Assembly (NCBI RefSeq): GCF_000576425.1
Contig: NZ_KK070001.1
Span: 1 to 64,000 of the forward strand
DNA length: 64,000 nucleotides
Origin: Brachybacterium phenoliresistens
Lineage (GTDB): Bacteria > Actinomycetota > Actinomycetes > Actinomycetales > Dermabacteraceae
Direction: 5' to 3'
A program made the position numbers and the translations under genes. The notes under the pieces were generated by a model that searched no databases, was not told where the DNA came from, and was given only the letters and a program-made list of their open reading frames with translations. The stretch's first letter is position 1. Every line of letters begins with the position of its first letter. Shown piece by piece: positions 42,422-50,958 of this stretch.

Positions 42422-43501
42422 ATGCGCGACCTGGACCTCTCGGCCCTGGGCCGCGGCAGCGGGGCCCGGGCCCGGCTGCGCGTGCTGGCCGAGAGCCCGC
42501 TGCTGCTCATGGGGACCACGGTCGTCGTGCTCCTGGTGCTGGTCCCGGCCATCGTGCTGGTCGTGGTCCTCGCATCGGGCGCTCCGCTCGACGGCGGGAT
42601 GCTGGCCTTCCTCGGGATTCTCCTCCTGGGCGGGATCCTCGGGCTCGTCGACGTCCGGCGGCGGACCGCGACGTCGGGAGGGGTCGAGGCCTTCGCCGAG
42701 GCCAACGGTCTCGACCTGATCCGCGAGTCCCCCGCCCGGGACTACGGGGCCCACCGGTTCCGCACCGGGAGCCGCATCGTCCGGGAATCGGTGCGCACCC
42801 GCGAGGCACGGCTGCGCGAGATCGGCGACGCCTGGCCGATGACCCTCCCCGAGGTGGGGATCAGCGCCGCGACCGGCGTCCGCGTCGGCGGGCCGCGCAC
42901 GGCCGAGGTCTTCCTGCGCGCCCGCCTCAGCGCCCCGGTGCGCGCTCCGCTCGTCCACGACGGCCGGGAGGCCGTGACCTCCGACGGGCAGGAGGACCGC
43001 GCCGACGGGTCCACGCCCTTCGTCAGCCCCGAGATGGACCGTGACCTGCGGGCCTTCGCCGGCCCCTACACCCTGGAGATCTCCGGGCAGGAGGTCGTCC
43101 TGTGCGGGAGCAGACCCCTGGACGCCTCCCGCGCGGAGCGCGTCCAGGAGGCCGCGGTCCTCGTCGAGGCCCTCGCCTCCCGGACCGAGGCGCTGCTGGT
43201 GGACGACGCGGCGGGCGGGCCCCACGCCCCCGTTCCCTGGGCGGCCGCGACCGGGCCGCACCACCCCGCCCCGCCGCGGCGGGGCGCGCGCCGCCCCGTG
43301 GTGGTGCTCCTGGGGGTGCTGGCCCTGCTGGTGGTCGTCCCCGTCGCCCTGGCCGTGGTCATGTCCTCGATCGACCATGTCCTCCTGGGCCGGGAGGTGC
43401 TGGCGAAGGCGGTCGTCGGGGTCGCCGTCGTGCTCATCCTCGGCATCGTGGCGGCGGTCGCCCGATGGATGACGGCCGGCCGCGGCGCCCCGCGGCGCTG
43501 A
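42422..43501 (+). CDS. Hypothetical membrane protein
   Basis: A 359-residue protein of no family I recognise. Two close helices near the N-terminus (about 28-52 and 60-76) are followed by a soluble domain of about 200 residues, rich in Arg, Glu and Asp, and two C-terminal helices (about 290-312 and 325-348). The pattern suggests a membrane-anchored domain on one face. The ATG follows GGAGGAGAGCAG. It is convergent with the XRE regulator, with 6 bases between the stops. Confidence 0.8.
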   Translation: MRDLDLSALGRGSGARARLRVLAESPLLLMGTTVVVLLVLVPAIVLVVVLASGAPLDGGMLAFLGILLLGGILGLVDVRRRTATSGGVEAFAEANGLDLIRESPARDYGAHRFRTGSRIVRESVRTREARLREIGDAWPMTLPEVGISAATGVRVGGPRTAEVFLRARLSAPVRAPLVHDGREAVTSDGQEDRADGSTPFVSPEMDRDLRAFAGPYTLEISGQEVVLCGSRPLDASRAERVQEAAVLVEALASRTEALLVDDAAGGPHAPVPWAAATGPHHPAPPRRGARRPVVVLLGVLALLVVVPVALAVVMSSIDHVLLGREVLAKAVVGVAVVLILGIVAAVARWMTAGRGAPRR

Positions 43502-43507
43502 ACGGCC

Positions 43508-44392
43508 TCACCAGGAGGCGAGCAGCCGCAGCGCCTCGGCGGAGCCGCTGCCGGCCGCGGCGGTGTGGGTGAGCAGGCGCTGGCCATCGGCCTCGGGGAG
43601 GTGGAGCACCGCGTAGTCCAGCGTCAGCTCCCCCACCTCGGGGTGGCGAAGGCGCCGGGTGCCGCGGGTGCACAGGCGCACATCATGCTCGGCCCAGAGC
43701 GCGGCGAACTCGGCGCTGTGCACGCTGAGCTCTCCCACCAGCTGGGCGAGGCGGCGGTCCTCCGCGAAACGCGCCGCCACGTACCGCAGGGAGGCGACGG
43801 CGAGCGCGGCCTCCTCGGGCCAGTCGACGTAGCGGTCCCGCATGTGCTCGTCGCGGAAGAGCAGGGAGAAGAGGTTGGGCCGGGCGGCGGGGCTGCGAGG
43901 GGCCTCGGGATGCAGGTGCCCGGCCAGCAGGCGGTGCCCGGCGCGGTTCCAGGCGAGCACGTCGCCGAACCGTCCCAGGATCATCGCCGGCACCGGGTCC
44001 ATGGCCTGCAGGAGCTGCACGGCACCGGGATCGGCGCTCTCCTCCCGCGGCGCCGCGGTGCGCGCCCGGGCGGCCGGACGGGCGAGGGCGAACAGGTGGG
44101 ACTGCTCGTCCTCGTCCAGCTGCAGCGCCCTCGCGAGCGCCGTGATCACGGCATCGGAGGCGTTCTGCGACTGCCCCTGCTCCAGCCGCGTCAGGTACGT
44201 CATCGAGACCCCGGCGAGCTGGGCGAGCTCCTCGCGCCGCAGCCCCGGGACCCGGCGGCGGCCGAAGCTGCGCACCCCGGCCTCCTGCGGGCTCAGCCGG
44301 TCCCGGCGCGAGCGCAGGAACTCCCCCAGCTCGGTGACGGGACGCTCCGTCTCCTCCGTGCCCGCGACGGGGCCGATCCTCTCGGATTCCAT
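43508..44392 (-). CDS. Helix-turn-helix regulator of the MmyB-like type
   Basis: A 294-residue XRE-type regulator. The helix-turn-helix is GLRREELAQLAGVSMTYLTRLEQGQSQNASDAVITALARALQLDEDE, after the typical start LGEFLRSRRDRLSPQEAG. The C-terminal MmyB-like ligand domain includes ILGRFGDVLAWNRAGHRLL and LTLDYAVLHLPEADGQRLL. The ATG at 44392 has GAGGA seven bases before it; the longer frame is unsupported. It is divergent from an MFS exporter, a recurrent actinobacterial pairing, and an inverted repeat lies between them. It probably represses the exporter until a drug-like ligand binds. Confidence 0.9.
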   Translation of the reverse strand: MESERIGPVAGTEETERPVTELGEFLRSRRDRLSPQEAGVRSFGRRRVPGLRREELAQLAGVSMTYLTRLEQGQSQNASDAVITALARALQLDEDEQSHLFALARPAARARTAAPREESADPGAVQLLQAMDPVPAMILGRFGDVLAWNRAGHRLLAGHLHPEAPRSPAARPNLFSLLFRDEHMRDRYVDWPEEAALAVASLRYVAARFAEDRRLAQLVGELSVHSAEFAALWAEHDVRLCTRGTRRLRHPEVGELTLDYAVLHLPEADGQRLLTHTAAAGSGSAEALRLLASW

Positions 44393-44421
44393 GGCTCCAT
44401 CCTCGCGCAGCGCCAACGCCG

Positions 44422-44448
44422 CAGCCTGCCCCTGCCGGTGCCAGGCTG
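44422..44448. promoter_or_regulatory. Inverted repeat between XRE regulator and MFS gene
   Basis: CAGCCTG (44422-44428) and CAGGCTG (44442-44448) form a perfect 7-base inverted repeat with a 13-base spacer, in the middle of the 101-base divergent region. It is the best candidate operator for the regulator. Confidence 0.45.
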
Positions 44449-44493
44449 CCCAGGGTGCTGGCTCCCGCCCGCGGGCGCCTCGAGCCTGGATCC

Positions 44494-45903
44494 ATGACTC
44501 CGACACAGACGACCGCCGCCGGCCCCCGGGCCGCGGACCGCTTCACCCCGATCCAGAGCATCGCCATGGCCGTGCTGCTCACCGCGAACCTCACCCTCGC
44601 GATCGACTTCTCGATCCTCACGGTGGCCCTGCCCCACATCGGCCGGGAGCTGGGATTCGCCACCGCCGCGCTGCCATGGATCGTGACCTCCTTCGCGCTG
44701 TGCGCGGCAGGGTTCACGCTGTTCTTCGGGCGGGTCGCGGACCTGTTCGGGCGGCGGCGCCTGTTCCTCGCCGGGATGGTGCTGCTGGGGGCGTCCTCGC
44801 TGCTCGGGGGCCTGGCCGCCGGGCCGGTGCTGCTGATCGCGGCCCGCATCGGGCAGGGCCTGGCCACCGCGATGGTCACCCCGGCGGCCCTCGCGCTGAT
44901 GACCACGATGTTCCCCGAGGGTCCGGCCCGCTCGCGGGCCCTGGGGCTCAACGGTGCGCTGATGGCCGCCGGGTTCACCGCCGGCGCCGTGCTCGGCGGG
45001 CTGCTCACCGGCGCCGTGTCCTGGCGGTGGGCGTTCTTCCTCAACGTGGCGGTGGCCCTGCTGGCCGTGCTCGTGGGTCCGCGCGTTCTGCACGAGCCCG
45101 AGCGCGCCCCGCGGACGCGGGTGGACGCCGCCGGCGCCGTCACCGTGACGGCGACGCTGCTCGCCCTGGTGCTGGGCGTGGACCTCGCCGGCCGGTCCGG
45201 CTGGGACGACCCGGCCGCGGCGGGACTGATCCTGCTCGCCCTCGTCCTGGGAGCGGTGTTCGTGCTCGTGGAGACCCGGGCCGCTGCCCCGCTGGTGGAT
45301 CTCGCCCTGCTGCGCCGCCGCACCGTCGCCGGCGGCAACCTCGCCGGGCTGCTCGCCTTCGCCACCGAGACCGCCCTGGTCTTCCTGCTCACCCTCCACC
45401 TCCAGGAGATCCTCGGGTTCAGCGCGGTGGCCGCCGGGCTGATCCTGGGGGTGCTGGGGCTGGGCACCGTGATCGGCGGGCTGCTCGCCCCGCGGGTCAT
45501 CTGCCGCATCGGCGCGCCCGCCACGATCGTCCTGGGCCTGCTCACCCAGGGGGCCGCGACCGCCCCGCTGGCGCTGCTGCCGGCCTCGCGGGGATGGCTG
45601 GCGGCGCTCGTGCTGCTCGCGTTCCTGGGCGGGGCGGCCAACCTGGTCGCGATCGTCGGCTCCGTGGTGACGGCGACCAGCGCGGTCCCGGGGTCGCAGC
45701 AGGGCCTGGCCACGGGTCTGGTGACCATGAACCAGCAGGTCGGCATCGCCCTGGGGACCCCGGTGCTGGCCGCCGTCGCCACCGCCGTCGCGGCGACCTC
45801 CCTGCTGGGCGGCCTGCGGCTCGCGATCGGGGTCGATGCCCTGCTGTGCCTGCTGGCCGCCGTCCTCGCCGCGGTCCTGCTGCGGCGGGCGCCGCGGGAT
45901 TGA
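44494..45903 (+). CDS. MFS drug exporter, DHA2/EmrB type
   Basis: A 469-residue transporter with about 14 hydrophobic helices. LAIDFSILTVALPHIGRELG and WIVTSFALCAAGFTLFFGRVADLFGRRRLFLAGM carry the MFS motif A, and GLNGALMAAGFTAGAVLGGLLTGAVSWRWAFFLN is motif C of drug/H+ antiporters. It should export toxic compounds using the proton gradient. The start at 44494 is chosen where MTPTQTTAAG leads into the first helix, though no ribosome-binding site is clear. It is divergent from an MmyB-like regulator. Confidence 0.9.
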   Translation: MTPTQTTAAGPRAADRFTPIQSIAMAVLLTANLTLAIDFSILTVALPHIGRELGFATAALPWIVTSFALCAAGFTLFFGRVADLFGRRRLFLAGMVLLGASSLLGGLAAGPVLLIAARIGQGLATAMVTPAALALMTTMFPEGPARSRALGLNGALMAAGFTAGAVLGGLLTGAVSWRWAFFLNVAVALLAVLVGPRVLHEPERAPRTRVDAAGAVTVTATLLALVLGVDLAGRSGWDDPAAAGLILLALVLGAVFVLVETRAAAPLVDLALLRRRTVAGGNLAGLLAFATETALVFLLTLHLQEILGFSAVAAGLILGVLGLGTVIGGLLAPRVICRIGAPATIVLGLLTQGAATAPLALLPASRGWLAALVLLAFLGGAANLVAIVGSVVTATSAVPGSQQGLATGLVTMNQQVGIALGTPVLAAVATAVAATSLLGGLRLAIGVDALLCLLAAVLAAVLLRRAPRD

Positions 45904-45938
45904 TGGACCCCCGGGCCGGGGCCCGGCAGACTGGTCGC

Positions 45939-46934
45939 ATGAGAACTCTGCGACGGATCGCCGCCGCCGGCACCCTGGCCCTGGGCCTCGCCGTCACCGG
46001 CGGCGCCTGCACGGGACTGCTCCCCGGCGCGGGCGACGATCCGCTCTCCCGCGCCCTGGCCGTCACCCCCGCCGGCCAGGGGGCGGAGACGGAGCTGTAC
46101 GTCTCCGACATCGCCGCGGCCCGTGCGCTGGGCGTCTTCGAGGACGCCGAGTCGCCGTTCGCCGCGCTGGGCACCGGGGGCCTGGGCCCGTTCCGCGAGT
46201 ACGCCCTCGCGGCCCCCGAGCAGGTCCCCTCCCCGGAGGCCGAGGAGGCGCTCGCGGTGAGCATCGGCCAGCCGCCCCGGGCGTCGTTCCGCTTCAGCGG
46301 GATGGATCCCGAGGCGCTGGACCACCTGTTCGCGCACCATGACGCGGGGCGCGAGGACGTGGGAGAGGGCGAGCTGCTGGTGCGCCGCGGCCCCGGAGAG
46401 CTGGACATCGCCGATCCCCTGGGCACCCCCGCCGCCCTGGGCTACTACAACGCCGTCTGGTACACCGACGACGTCCTCGCCGGCAGCCCCGACGAGGCGA
46501 TCACCCGGGCCTGGGGCGACCCGGAGACCACCCTCGCCGAGGCGGGGACGTACGAGGAGCTCGCCGGCTGCCTGGGCGAGGACGTGGTCGGCGCCTACCT
46601 CTCGCGCGAGGGCGCGAGCATCGACCCCCTGCCCGGAGGGGTGGCGGGCCTGGCCACCGCCACCACCGGCACCAGCGCCGAGGACTGGCGGGACGTGCTG
46701 TGCCTGGAGCTGCCCGACGAGGCCTCCGCCCAGGACCTCGCCGACGCCATCGAGGCCGCCGTCTCCGACGGCGCGGACCCGATCACCGCCCGACCCTGGT
46801 CGGAGATCCTCGGGGACGCGGACGTCGAGGTCATCGGCTCGCAGGTGCGGGTCACCTCGCAGGCCCGCGGCGGCATCTTCCTCGCCGTGATCACCCAGCA
46901 GGCCCTGCCCGGCCTGCTCACCGCGCAGCCCTGA
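45939..46934 (+). CDS. Hypothetical lipoprotein
   Basis: A 331-residue predicted lipoprotein of no family I recognise. A positive start and hydrophobic core end in a weak lipobox (VTGGAC, Cys24). The mature part is acidic, Ala/Gly-rich, with a repeated design: TPAGQGAETELYVSDIAAARALGVF and DEAITRAWGDPETTLAEAGTYEELAGCLGEDVVGAYLSREG, where a Cys46-like pair is absent but two late Cys occur. It may be a cell-surface binding protein. The ATG lacks a clear ribosome-binding site. It follows the MFS gene by 35 bases and could be cotranscribed. Confidence 0.8.
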   Translation: MRTLRRIAAAGTLALGLAVTGGACTGLLPGAGDDPLSRALAVTPAGQGAETELYVSDIAAARALGVFEDAESPFAALGTGGLGPFREYALAAPEQVPSPEAEEALAVSIGQPPRASFRFSGMDPEALDHLFAHHDAGREDVGEGELLVRRGPGELDIADPLGTPAALGYYNAVWYTDDVLAGSPDEAITRAWGDPETTLAEAGTYEELAGCLGEDVVGAYLSREGASIDPLPGGVAGLATATTGTSAEDWRDVLCLELPDEASAQDLADAIEAAVSDGADPITARPWSEILGDADVEVIGSQVRVTSQARGGIFLAVITQQALPGLLTAQP

Positions 46935-46974
46935 CCGCGCTCCGGGGCGGGCCGGCGTCTGCCATGCTGGCCCC

Positions 46975-47826
46975 GTGACCTCCGAGGCCTCCGCCGCCCC
47001 TCCGGATCCCGCCCGCCCGGCCCCGACGACGCCGCCGCTGAGCGCCCGCACCGTGCTGCCCGCCATGGGGGTCGCGCTCTCCGCGTTCCTGCTGTTCGGG
47101 CTGATGCTGCCCGGCTGGGGGCACGCCCTGCTGCTGCTGAGCCTCGGCGCGGCGTGGTGGTCCTCCCGCGAGCTCGCGACGGACCTGGGCCTGATCGGCC
47201 TCGGCATCGCGATCGTGTCGCTGACCTCGGTGGAGGCCGATGTCAGCTGGGACCGGTTCTTCACCATCGGCACCGTGCTGATCCTCGCCGCGCTGGTGCC
47301 CTCGCTGATCGACCGCCTGCTGCTGCACCGCCGCGCCATCGCCTTCCCCTGGCGCACGGGCCGGCCCTGGACCCGCTGGGAGAAGGTGTACCTGGTGGCG
47401 GTGCCGCTGCTGGGCTGGCTGATCCTGCCGTACTACTTCATCACCTCCGGCGCCTACCTCAACTGGCCGCACATCACGGACGGGAGCGAGCTGGCCCGCT
47501 TCTTCGTGGCGGTGAACTTCGTGGGCACCTGGGACGAGCTGTTCTTCATCTGCACGTGCTTCGCGCTGCTGCGCCGGCACTTCCCCGTCTGGCTGGCGAA
47601 CCTGCTGCAGGCGACCATCTTCGTGTCCTTCCTGTGGGAGCTGGGCTACCGCGAATGGGGCCCGCTGCTCACCGCCCCCTTCGCCCTGCTGCAGGGCTGG
47701 ATCTTCACCCGCACCGGCTCGCTGACCTACGTGCTGATCGTGCACCTGCTGTTCGACGTGATGGTCTTCCTCGCCATCGTCCACGCGCACAACCCCGGGG
47801 TGATGGGCTTCTTCCTGGTCGGGTGA
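46975..47826 (+). CDS. CPBP-like intramembrane protease family protein
   Basis: A 283-residue membrane protein with about seven helices. GTWDELFFICTCFALLRRH, SFLWELGYREWG and LIVHLLFDVMVF occupy the positions of the three CPBP/Rce1 motifs (Glu pair, F-x-x-E/H, H-x-x-x-D). The first motif has DE rather than the canonical EE, so catalytic activity is uncertain. The start is a GTG at 46975, with no clear ribosome-binding site. The function of most CPBP proteins in actinobacteria is unknown; some act in bacteriocin immunity or membrane anchoring. Confidence 0.75.
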   Translation: MTSEASAAPPDPARPAPTTPPLSARTVLPAMGVALSAFLLFGLMLPGWGHALLLLSLGAAWWSSRELATDLGLIGLGIAIVSLTSVEADVSWDRFFTIGTVLILAALVPSLIDRLLLHRRAIAFPWRTGRPWTRWEKVYLVAVPLLGWLILPYYFITSGAYLNWPHITDGSELARFFVAVNFVGTWDELFFICTCFALLRRHFPVWLANLLQATIFVSFLWELGYREWGPLLTAPFALLQGWIFTRTGSLTYVLIVHLLFDVMVFLAIVHAHNPGVMGFFLVG

Positions 47827-47903
47827 GGCCCTGGCCGATCGCCCCGCACGAGCGCATGATGGGAGTGCATCCGAGTTCGCCGCAGAACCCTCAGGAGGCC
47901 GGG

Positions 47904-49088
47904 ATGAGCCAGCAGATCGACCGCATCGTGATCATCGGCGACGGGCTCGCCGGGACGAACGCCGCACAGTCGCTGCGGGAGAGGGGCTTCGCCGGGAGCA
48001 TCGTCCTGCTGGGCGCGGAGGAGCACCTCCCCTACGAGCGGCCGCCGCTGTCCAAGGCCGTGCTGCTGGGCGAGGCGGAGCCGGACTCCGCCCGCCTGCA
48101 CCCGCGGGACTGGTACGCCGAGCAGGGCATCGACCTGCGCACCGGCGTGCGCGCCGAGGTCATCGACCGCGCGGCGAAGGAGGTGCTCCTGCACGGCGGC
48201 GAGCGTCTGGCCTACGACCGCCTGCTGCTGGCTCCCGGCGCGCAGCCCCGCCGCCTGCCGCATCTCGAGGTTCCGGGGGCCGATGTGTGCCGCCTGCGCA
48301 CGATCGACGACTCCGCCGCCCTGAAGGACCGGCTCGCCGGCCGGCTGCTGATCATCGGCGGCGGCTGGATCGGCCTCGAGGTCGCGGCGGCTGCCCGCCG
48401 CGCCGGAGGCAGGGTCACCCTCGCGGTGCGCGGGGCGCTGCCGCTGGCGGGCGTGCTCGGCGACGAGGTCGCCCAGGTGTTCGCCGACCTGCACCGCGAG
48501 CACGACGTGGACCTGCGCACCGGGACCACCGTGGAGGAGGTGCGGCATGTGGAGGACAGGACCCGGGCCCGGCTGTCCGACGGCGAGGACCTCGAGGTCG
48601 ACACGATCCTCGTCGGCATCGGCGCCGCGCCCGATGTCGAGCCGGCCGCCGCCGCGGGCCTGGCCGGCCCGGACGGGATCGCGGTCGATGCGGCTCTGCG
48701 CACCGCGGATCCGGACATCTGCGCGGCCGGCGATGCCGCCCTGCACGAGCATCCGCAGCTGGGCCGGATCCGCGTGGACCACTGGGATGCGGCCATCGAG
48801 CAGGGCAGGCACGCGGCCGGCACGCTGCTGGGCGGGCAGGAGCCGTATGCGCGCCTGCCCTACTTCTTCACCGACCAGTACGACCTCGGGATGGAGTACG
48901 TGGGGCACGTCGGCGCGAAGGGCTTCGACCGCGTGCACCTGGTGGGCGATGTGCCCGGGCGCCTGTTCCGGGCCTACTGGGTCCGCGGGGAGTCCGTGGT
49001 CGCCGGGATGCACGTCAACGACTGGGACGCCATCGACGAGGTGAGGCGCCTGGTGGGCGGCAGCGTCGCCGGGCTGCCGGCCCGCTGA
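47904..49088 (+). CDS. NAD(P)/FAD-dependent ferredoxin reductase (BphA4/rubredoxin reductase type)
   Basis: A 394-residue flavoprotein. IVIIGDGLAGTNAAQSLRERGF binds FAD, YERPPLSKAVLLG is the signature near the flavin, LLIIGGGWIGLEVAAAARRAG binds NAD(P)H, and ICAAGDAALHE is the second FAD site. The C-terminal reductase domain (YFFTDQYDLGMEYVGH) is typical of ferredoxin reductases for cytochrome P450 or dioxygenase systems. No ferredoxin or oxygenase partner is adjacent. The ATG at 47904 follows AGGAGGCCGGG. Confidence 0.92.
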   Translation: MSQQIDRIVIIGDGLAGTNAAQSLRERGFAGSIVLLGAEEHLPYERPPLSKAVLLGEAEPDSARLHPRDWYAEQGIDLRTGVRAEVIDRAAKEVLLHGGERLAYDRLLLAPGAQPRRLPHLEVPGADVCRLRTIDDSAALKDRLAGRLLIIGGGWIGLEVAAAARRAGGRVTLAVRGALPLAGVLGDEVAQVFADLHREHDVDLRTGTTVEEVRHVEDRTRARLSDGEDLEVDTILVGIGAAPDVEPAAAAGLAGPDGIAVDAALRTADPDICAAGDAALHEHPQLGRIRVDHWDAAIEQGRHAAGTLLGGQEPYARLPYFFTDQYDLGMEYVGHVGAKGFDRVHLVGDVPGRLFRAYWVRGESVVAGMHVNDWDAIDEVRRLVGGSVAGLPAR

Positions 49089-49097
49089 CGGGCGCCG

Positions 49098-49130
49098 CGC
49101 CCCGGGGCCGGCTGATCGCGGCCCGGGGCG
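49098..49130 (+). terminator. Terminator after the ferredoxin reductase gene
   Basis: CGCCCCGGGGCC (49098-49109) pairs with GGCCCGGGGCG (49120-49130) with one bulged G, just after the reductase stop at 49088. There is no U-tract. Confidence 0.6.
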
Positions 49131-49150
49131 TCGAGGCATCGGATCCCTCC

Positions 49151-49196
49151 TTGACAGGCCCGCCCCGCGGCCATACACTTAGTCATATGGCTAAGT
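49151..49196 (+). promoter_or_regulatory. ArsR leaderless promoter with operator over the start codon
   Basis: -35 TTGACA (49151-49156), 17-base spacer, -10 TACACT (49174-49179), an almost ideal promoter. The expected transcription start is at the ATG (49187), so the mRNA is leaderless. A 20-base near-perfect palindrome, ACTTAGTCATATGGCTAAGT (49177-49196), covers the -10 end, the start site and the first codons. The ArsR protein encoded here should bind it. Confidence 0.85.
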
Positions 49197-49546
49197 ATTC
49201 CGGCGATCCCGACCCCGAGGTCGACCTCGACCGGATGTTCCATGCGCTGGCCGACGGGACCCGCCGGGCGATGGTCGCCCGGCTGGTCCACGGACCCGCC
49301 TCCGTGAGCGAGCTCGCCGAGCCCTTCGGCATGGCTCTGCCCACGGTGGTCCGTCATCTGCAGGTGCTCGAGGAGGCGCGGATCGTCTCCTCCGAGAAGG
49401 TGGGCCGGGTCCGCACCGTCCAGCTGATGCCCGATGCGATGGTCCCCGCGAACGCCTGGATCATGGCCCACCGCCGACCGCAGGAGAGCCGCCTGGACCG
49501 TCTGGGCGAGCTCCTGGACCGGCACGACCCCGCCGAAGAGGATTGA
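49187..49546 (+). CDS. ArsR-family winged-helix regulator
   Basis: A 119-residue ArsR/SmtB-like repressor. MFHALADGTRRAMVARLVHGPASVSELAEPFGMALPTVVRHLQVLEEARIVSSEKVGRVRTVQLM is the winged helix. There are no cysteines, so it is not an arsenic or zinc sensor of the classical kind but of the group paired with SRPBCC proteins. It starts leaderless inside its own operator. The SRPBCC gene begins one base after its stop. Confidence 0.93.
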   Translation: MAKYSGDPDPEVDLDRMFHALADGTRRAMVARLVHGPASVSELAEPFGMALPTVVRHLQVLEEARIVSSEKVGRVRTVQLMPDAMVPANAWIMAHRRPQESRLDRLGELLDRHDPAEED

Positions 49547-49547
49547 C

Positions 49548-50039
49548 ATGACCCAGCACACCCAGACCCACGCCACCTTCGTCCTCGAGCGCCGGTACCC
49601 CGTCCCCGTGGACCGGGTATGGGCGGCCTTCGCCGACCCGGAGATCAAGCGGACCTGGTTCGGCGGCGGCGAGTTCGTCGACGTCTCGCGCAGCGACGAC
49701 TTCCGCGTCGGCGGCACCTGGACCGACGACGGCCGCCCCGGCGAGGACGGGCCGATGTCCCGCTTCCGCGCCACCTACACCGACATCGTCGAGAACGCGC
49801 GGATCGTCTACAGCTACGACATGTGGCTGGACGACGCGCACGCCTCGACCTCGCTGTCCACCGTCGCCCTCGAGGCCGTCGACACCGCCGAGGGCCCGGC
49901 GACCCGCCTCACCTACACCGAGCAGGGCGTCCACCTCGACGGCGTGCACGGCCCCGGCCCCGAGGCCGCCGCCGGCCGCGAGGAGGGCACCGCCGGGCTG
50001 CTCGACGCCCTCGGGGCGACGCTCACCGCCGGCCGCTGA
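49548..50039 (+). CDS. SRPBCC (AHSA1-like) protein
   Basis: A 163-residue START/SRPBCC-fold protein. FVLERRYPVPVDRVWAAFADPEIKRTWFGGGEF is the family opening, then GGTWTDDGRPGEDGPMSRFRATYTDIVENARIVYSYDMW and RLTYTEQGVHLDG. Such proteins bind hydrophobic ligands in a deep pocket and are usually encoded with an ArsR repressor, as here (one base between the genes). The ArsR protein probably senses the same ligand. Its last 17 bases overlap the convergent DUF1990 gene. Confidence 0.9.
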   Translation: MTQHTQTHATFVLERRYPVPVDRVWAAFADPEIKRTWFGGGEFVDVSRSDDFRVGGTWTDDGRPGEDGPMSRFRATYTDIVENARIVYSYDMWLDDAHASTSLSTVALEAVDTAEGPATRLTYTEQGVHLDGVHGPGPEAAAGREEGTAGLLDALGATLTAGR

Positions 50040-50559
50040 GCGAGCGCAGGTATCGCTGCGTGTAGAGGCGCTGCATGAGCAGCACCGCCGGGTACGCCGC
50101 CCGGAAGATCCAGCCGGCGGGCCGGGAGAAGGCCCGGATGCGCAGCCAGACGGAGCCGTCCGGGTCGTGCTCGACCAGGAACACCTCCTCGCCGCGCTCC
50201 GGATGCCCGGGCAGGGTGCCGTAGGCGAAGCCGCGCACGGCGGGCTCGCCGGCGCCGCCCTCCTCGTCGACCGTGTACACGACCCGGCACGGCACGTCCC
50301 GGGGCCACAGCGGAACGCGCATGAGAACCACGTCCCCCGCGGCGAGCGGACCCTCGTGCGGGGCCGCGACCTCGATGCCGGAGCGCCGCTGGATGCCCCA
50401 GCGGAGCGTCTCCTGCGCCGCGGCGCGCCAGGCGGCCTCGCCCCGGCCGATGCGCACCCGCCGTTCGACGGCCCGATAGCCGCGGGGCGGCCGCGACCGC
50501 AGATCGGCGCGGCGGGTCGCGCCGACCTCGGCGTACGTGAAGGTGTCCCCCGTGTGCAT
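50023..50559 (-). CDS. DUF1990 family protein
   Basis: A 178-residue protein of the DUF1990 family, seen in actinobacteria and plants and of unknown function. FTYAEVGATR, PRGYRAVERRVRIGRGEAAWRAAAQETLRWGIQRRSGIEV and FAYGTLPGHPERGEEVFLVEHDPDGSVWLRIRAFSRPA are typical. The ATG at 50559 is chosen because upstream codons are a Gly/Ser/Gln-rich non-family stretch. Its 3' end overlaps the SRPBCC gene by 17 bases on the opposite strand, so read-through antisense effects are possible. Confidence 0.88.
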   Translation of the reverse strand: MHTGDTFTYAEVGATRRADLRSRPPRGYRAVERRVRIGRGEAAWRAAAQETLRWGIQRRSGIEVAAPHEGPLAAGDVVLMRVPLWPRDVPCRVVYTVDEEGGAGEPAVRGFAYGTLPGHPERGEEVFLVEHDPDGSVWLRIRAFSRPAGWIFRAAYPAVLLMQRLYTQRYLRSLSGRR

Positions 50560-50649
50560 CAGGCCATCGTGCCACCGTGCGCGGTGGCGGCGGTGCCGAG
50601 GGCGCGGTCCCGATAGGGTCGAGGCACCCCATCCCCAGGAGCTGCCGCC

Positions 50650-50904
50650 GTGGTCCTCAAGACCCTCGCCATCGGACTGATCGTGCTGCTGCTCGCGCTG
50701 CGGCTGCTGCGCGGCCGGCTGGGCAGCGCCCTGCTCGGCGTGTCCGAGCGGGTGATCGACCTGGTCTACATCGGTGCGCTCACGGTGACCCTGGGGATCT
50801 CGATCGCCGCCGAGCAATGGCTGCTGGTGGCGATCTGCGCCGTGCTGCTCCTGCTGCGCGGGGTGGAGGCGCTGCGGGCCCGTCGGTCCCGGTCCCGCGC
50901 CTGA
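50650..50904 (+). CDS. Small two-helix membrane protein
   Basis: An 84-residue protein starting with GTG at 50650, behind CAGGAGCTGCC. Three hydrophobic stretches (about 4-20, 37-53 and 57-74) with RLLRGRLG after the first and a basic tail (RARRSRSRA) suggest a small membrane protein. I do not recognise a family. It is divergent from the DUF1990 gene and convergent with a MerR gene. Confidence 0.6.
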   Translation: MVLKTLAIGLIVLLLALRLLRGRLGSALLGVSERVIDLVYIGALTVTLGISIAAEQWLLVAICAVLLLLRGVEALRARRSRSRA

Positions 50905-50932
50905 GCGGACCGCTCCGCCCGGCGGGGTCCGA

Positions 50933-50948
50933 CGTTCCCGCGGGAACG
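50933..50948. terminator. Palindrome between convergent genes
   Basis: CGTTCCCG-CGGGAACG is a perfect 16-base palindrome in the 54-base gap between the small membrane gene and the convergent MerR gene. It could form part of a bidirectional terminator, though it lacks a loop and U-tract. Confidence 0.35.
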
Positions 50949-50958
50949 CCGGATCCGA

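Noticed and set aside
42422..43501. Transporter function for the large hypothetical membrane protein
   Set aside because: Only four hydrophobic segments flank a large charged domain; no transporter motif is visible.
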